From Chitinophagaceae bacterium (lineage in GTDB: Bacteria > Bacteroidota > Bacteroidia > Chitinophagales > Chitinophagaceae), in the NCBI GenBank assembly GCA_026785745.1, contig JAJAZO010000448.1:1-7108 (forward strand): a stretch of 7,108 nt of DNA, written 5' to 3'. Numbering within the stretch: the stretch's first letter is position 1; each line of letters begins with the position of its first letter. Made by a program: the position numbers and the translations under genes. Below the pieces are notes generated by a model. It saw only the letters and a program-made list of their open reading frames with translations, searched no databases and was not told the DNA's origin. Of this stretch, positions 6,862-7,108 are shown in pieces.

Positions 6862-7108
6862 ATGAACAAGTATGCTATAATCGTTGCCGGAGGAACAGGA
6901 ACAAGAATGGGAGCCGCATTACCAAAGCAGTTCCTATTGCTGAAAGGCAGGCCAGTACTGTATTATACACTGAAAATTTTTTTAGAGTCTTATGATGATT
7001 TGCAAATAATTCTCGTACTCCCCATTGAATATACCAATATGGGGCAGGAGATCATTGATGCTTATTTTGAAAAAAGCAGGATAAGAATTGCTGCTGGAGG
7101 TGATACCC
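6862..7108 (+). CDS. ispD: 2-C-methyl-D-erythritol 4-phosphate cytidylyltransferase (IspD), N-terminal part
   Basis: The first 82 codons of IspD, cut by the right window edge. IspD joins CTP and MEP to form CDP-ME in the non-mevalonate isoprenoid pathway, in the cytoplasm. The start MNKYAIIVAGGTGTRMGAALPKQF contains the nucleotide-binding signature AGGxGxRMGxxxPKQF at residues 9-24. GRPVLYYTLKIF at about 29-40 and AAGGDT at the end of the visible part are also typical. ATG 6862 is chosen because it begins the conserved N-terminal strand a few residues before the signature, as in other IspD proteins. The leader just upstream is T-rich with no Shine-Dalgarno sequence. The gene is divergent from the cyanophycinase-like gene, and the palindrome at 6741-6828 ends 33 bp before the start. 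Confidence 0.95.
   Translation, partial: MNKYAIIVAGGTGTRMGAALPKQFLLLKGRPVLYYTLKIFLESYDDLQIILVLPIEYTNMGQEIIDAYFEKSRIRIAAGGDT

Noticed and set aside
6795..6995. 66-codon plus-strand frame running from the palindrome into ispD
   Set aside because: It is out of frame with the clear ispD coding sequence, starts inside the palindromic repeat and has no recognisable domain.

Overview
The window reads as ordinary chromosomal DNA from a member of the Bacteroidota, most likely a Chitinophagaceae-type bacterium. This is inferred from several things: protein style (the OmpH/Skp-like protein, a stand-alone heptose-7-phosphate kinase domain, a DUF6498-like membrane protein), moderately AT-rich DNA, starts without clear Shine-Dalgarno sequences, and a -7-like box followed by ACACCC that resembles the Bacteroidota promoter pattern (TTTG / TAnnTTTG). 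No phage, CRISPR, tRNA or rRNA signal was seen, and no complete insertion sequence.

Layout from left to right. Positions 2-2233 hold the C-terminal half of rpoC (RNA polymerase beta'), cut by the window edge. It is followed by an intrinsic terminator that sits inside a larger inverted repeat. A promoter-like sequence then leads to a small membrane-anchored OmpH/Skp-like coiled-coil protein (2428-3036), which ends at a very strong 14-bp bidirectional hairpin terminator. Next is a PfkB-family heptose-7-phosphate kinase (about 3132-4121, possibly starting at 3093). It converges on, and overlaps by 15 bp, a polytopic membrane protein on the minus strand (4107-4784). Divergent from that gene is an isoaspartyl peptidase/L-asparaginase (4859-5821), which converges with only 6 bp between on a secreted cyanophycinase-like S51 peptidase (5828-6676, minus strand). 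The last intergenic region carries an 88-bp imperfect palindrome with 4-bp flanking direct repeats, which looks like a miniature mobile element. The window ends in the first 82 codons of ispD (6862 onward).

Functionally, the window mixes core genes (transcription, outer-membrane/LPS biogenesis, isoprenoid synthesis) with one coherent catabolic pair. Cyanophycinase releases beta-Asp-Arg dipeptides from cyanophycin, and the IaaA-type enzyme hydrolyses beta-aspartyl dipeptides, so the convergent neighbours could together use cyanophycin or related isopeptides. I did not find a clearly undescribed multi-gene system. The best leads are the palindromic element upstream of ispD, the cyanophycinase/isoaspartyl peptidase pair, and the repeat around the rpoC terminator.
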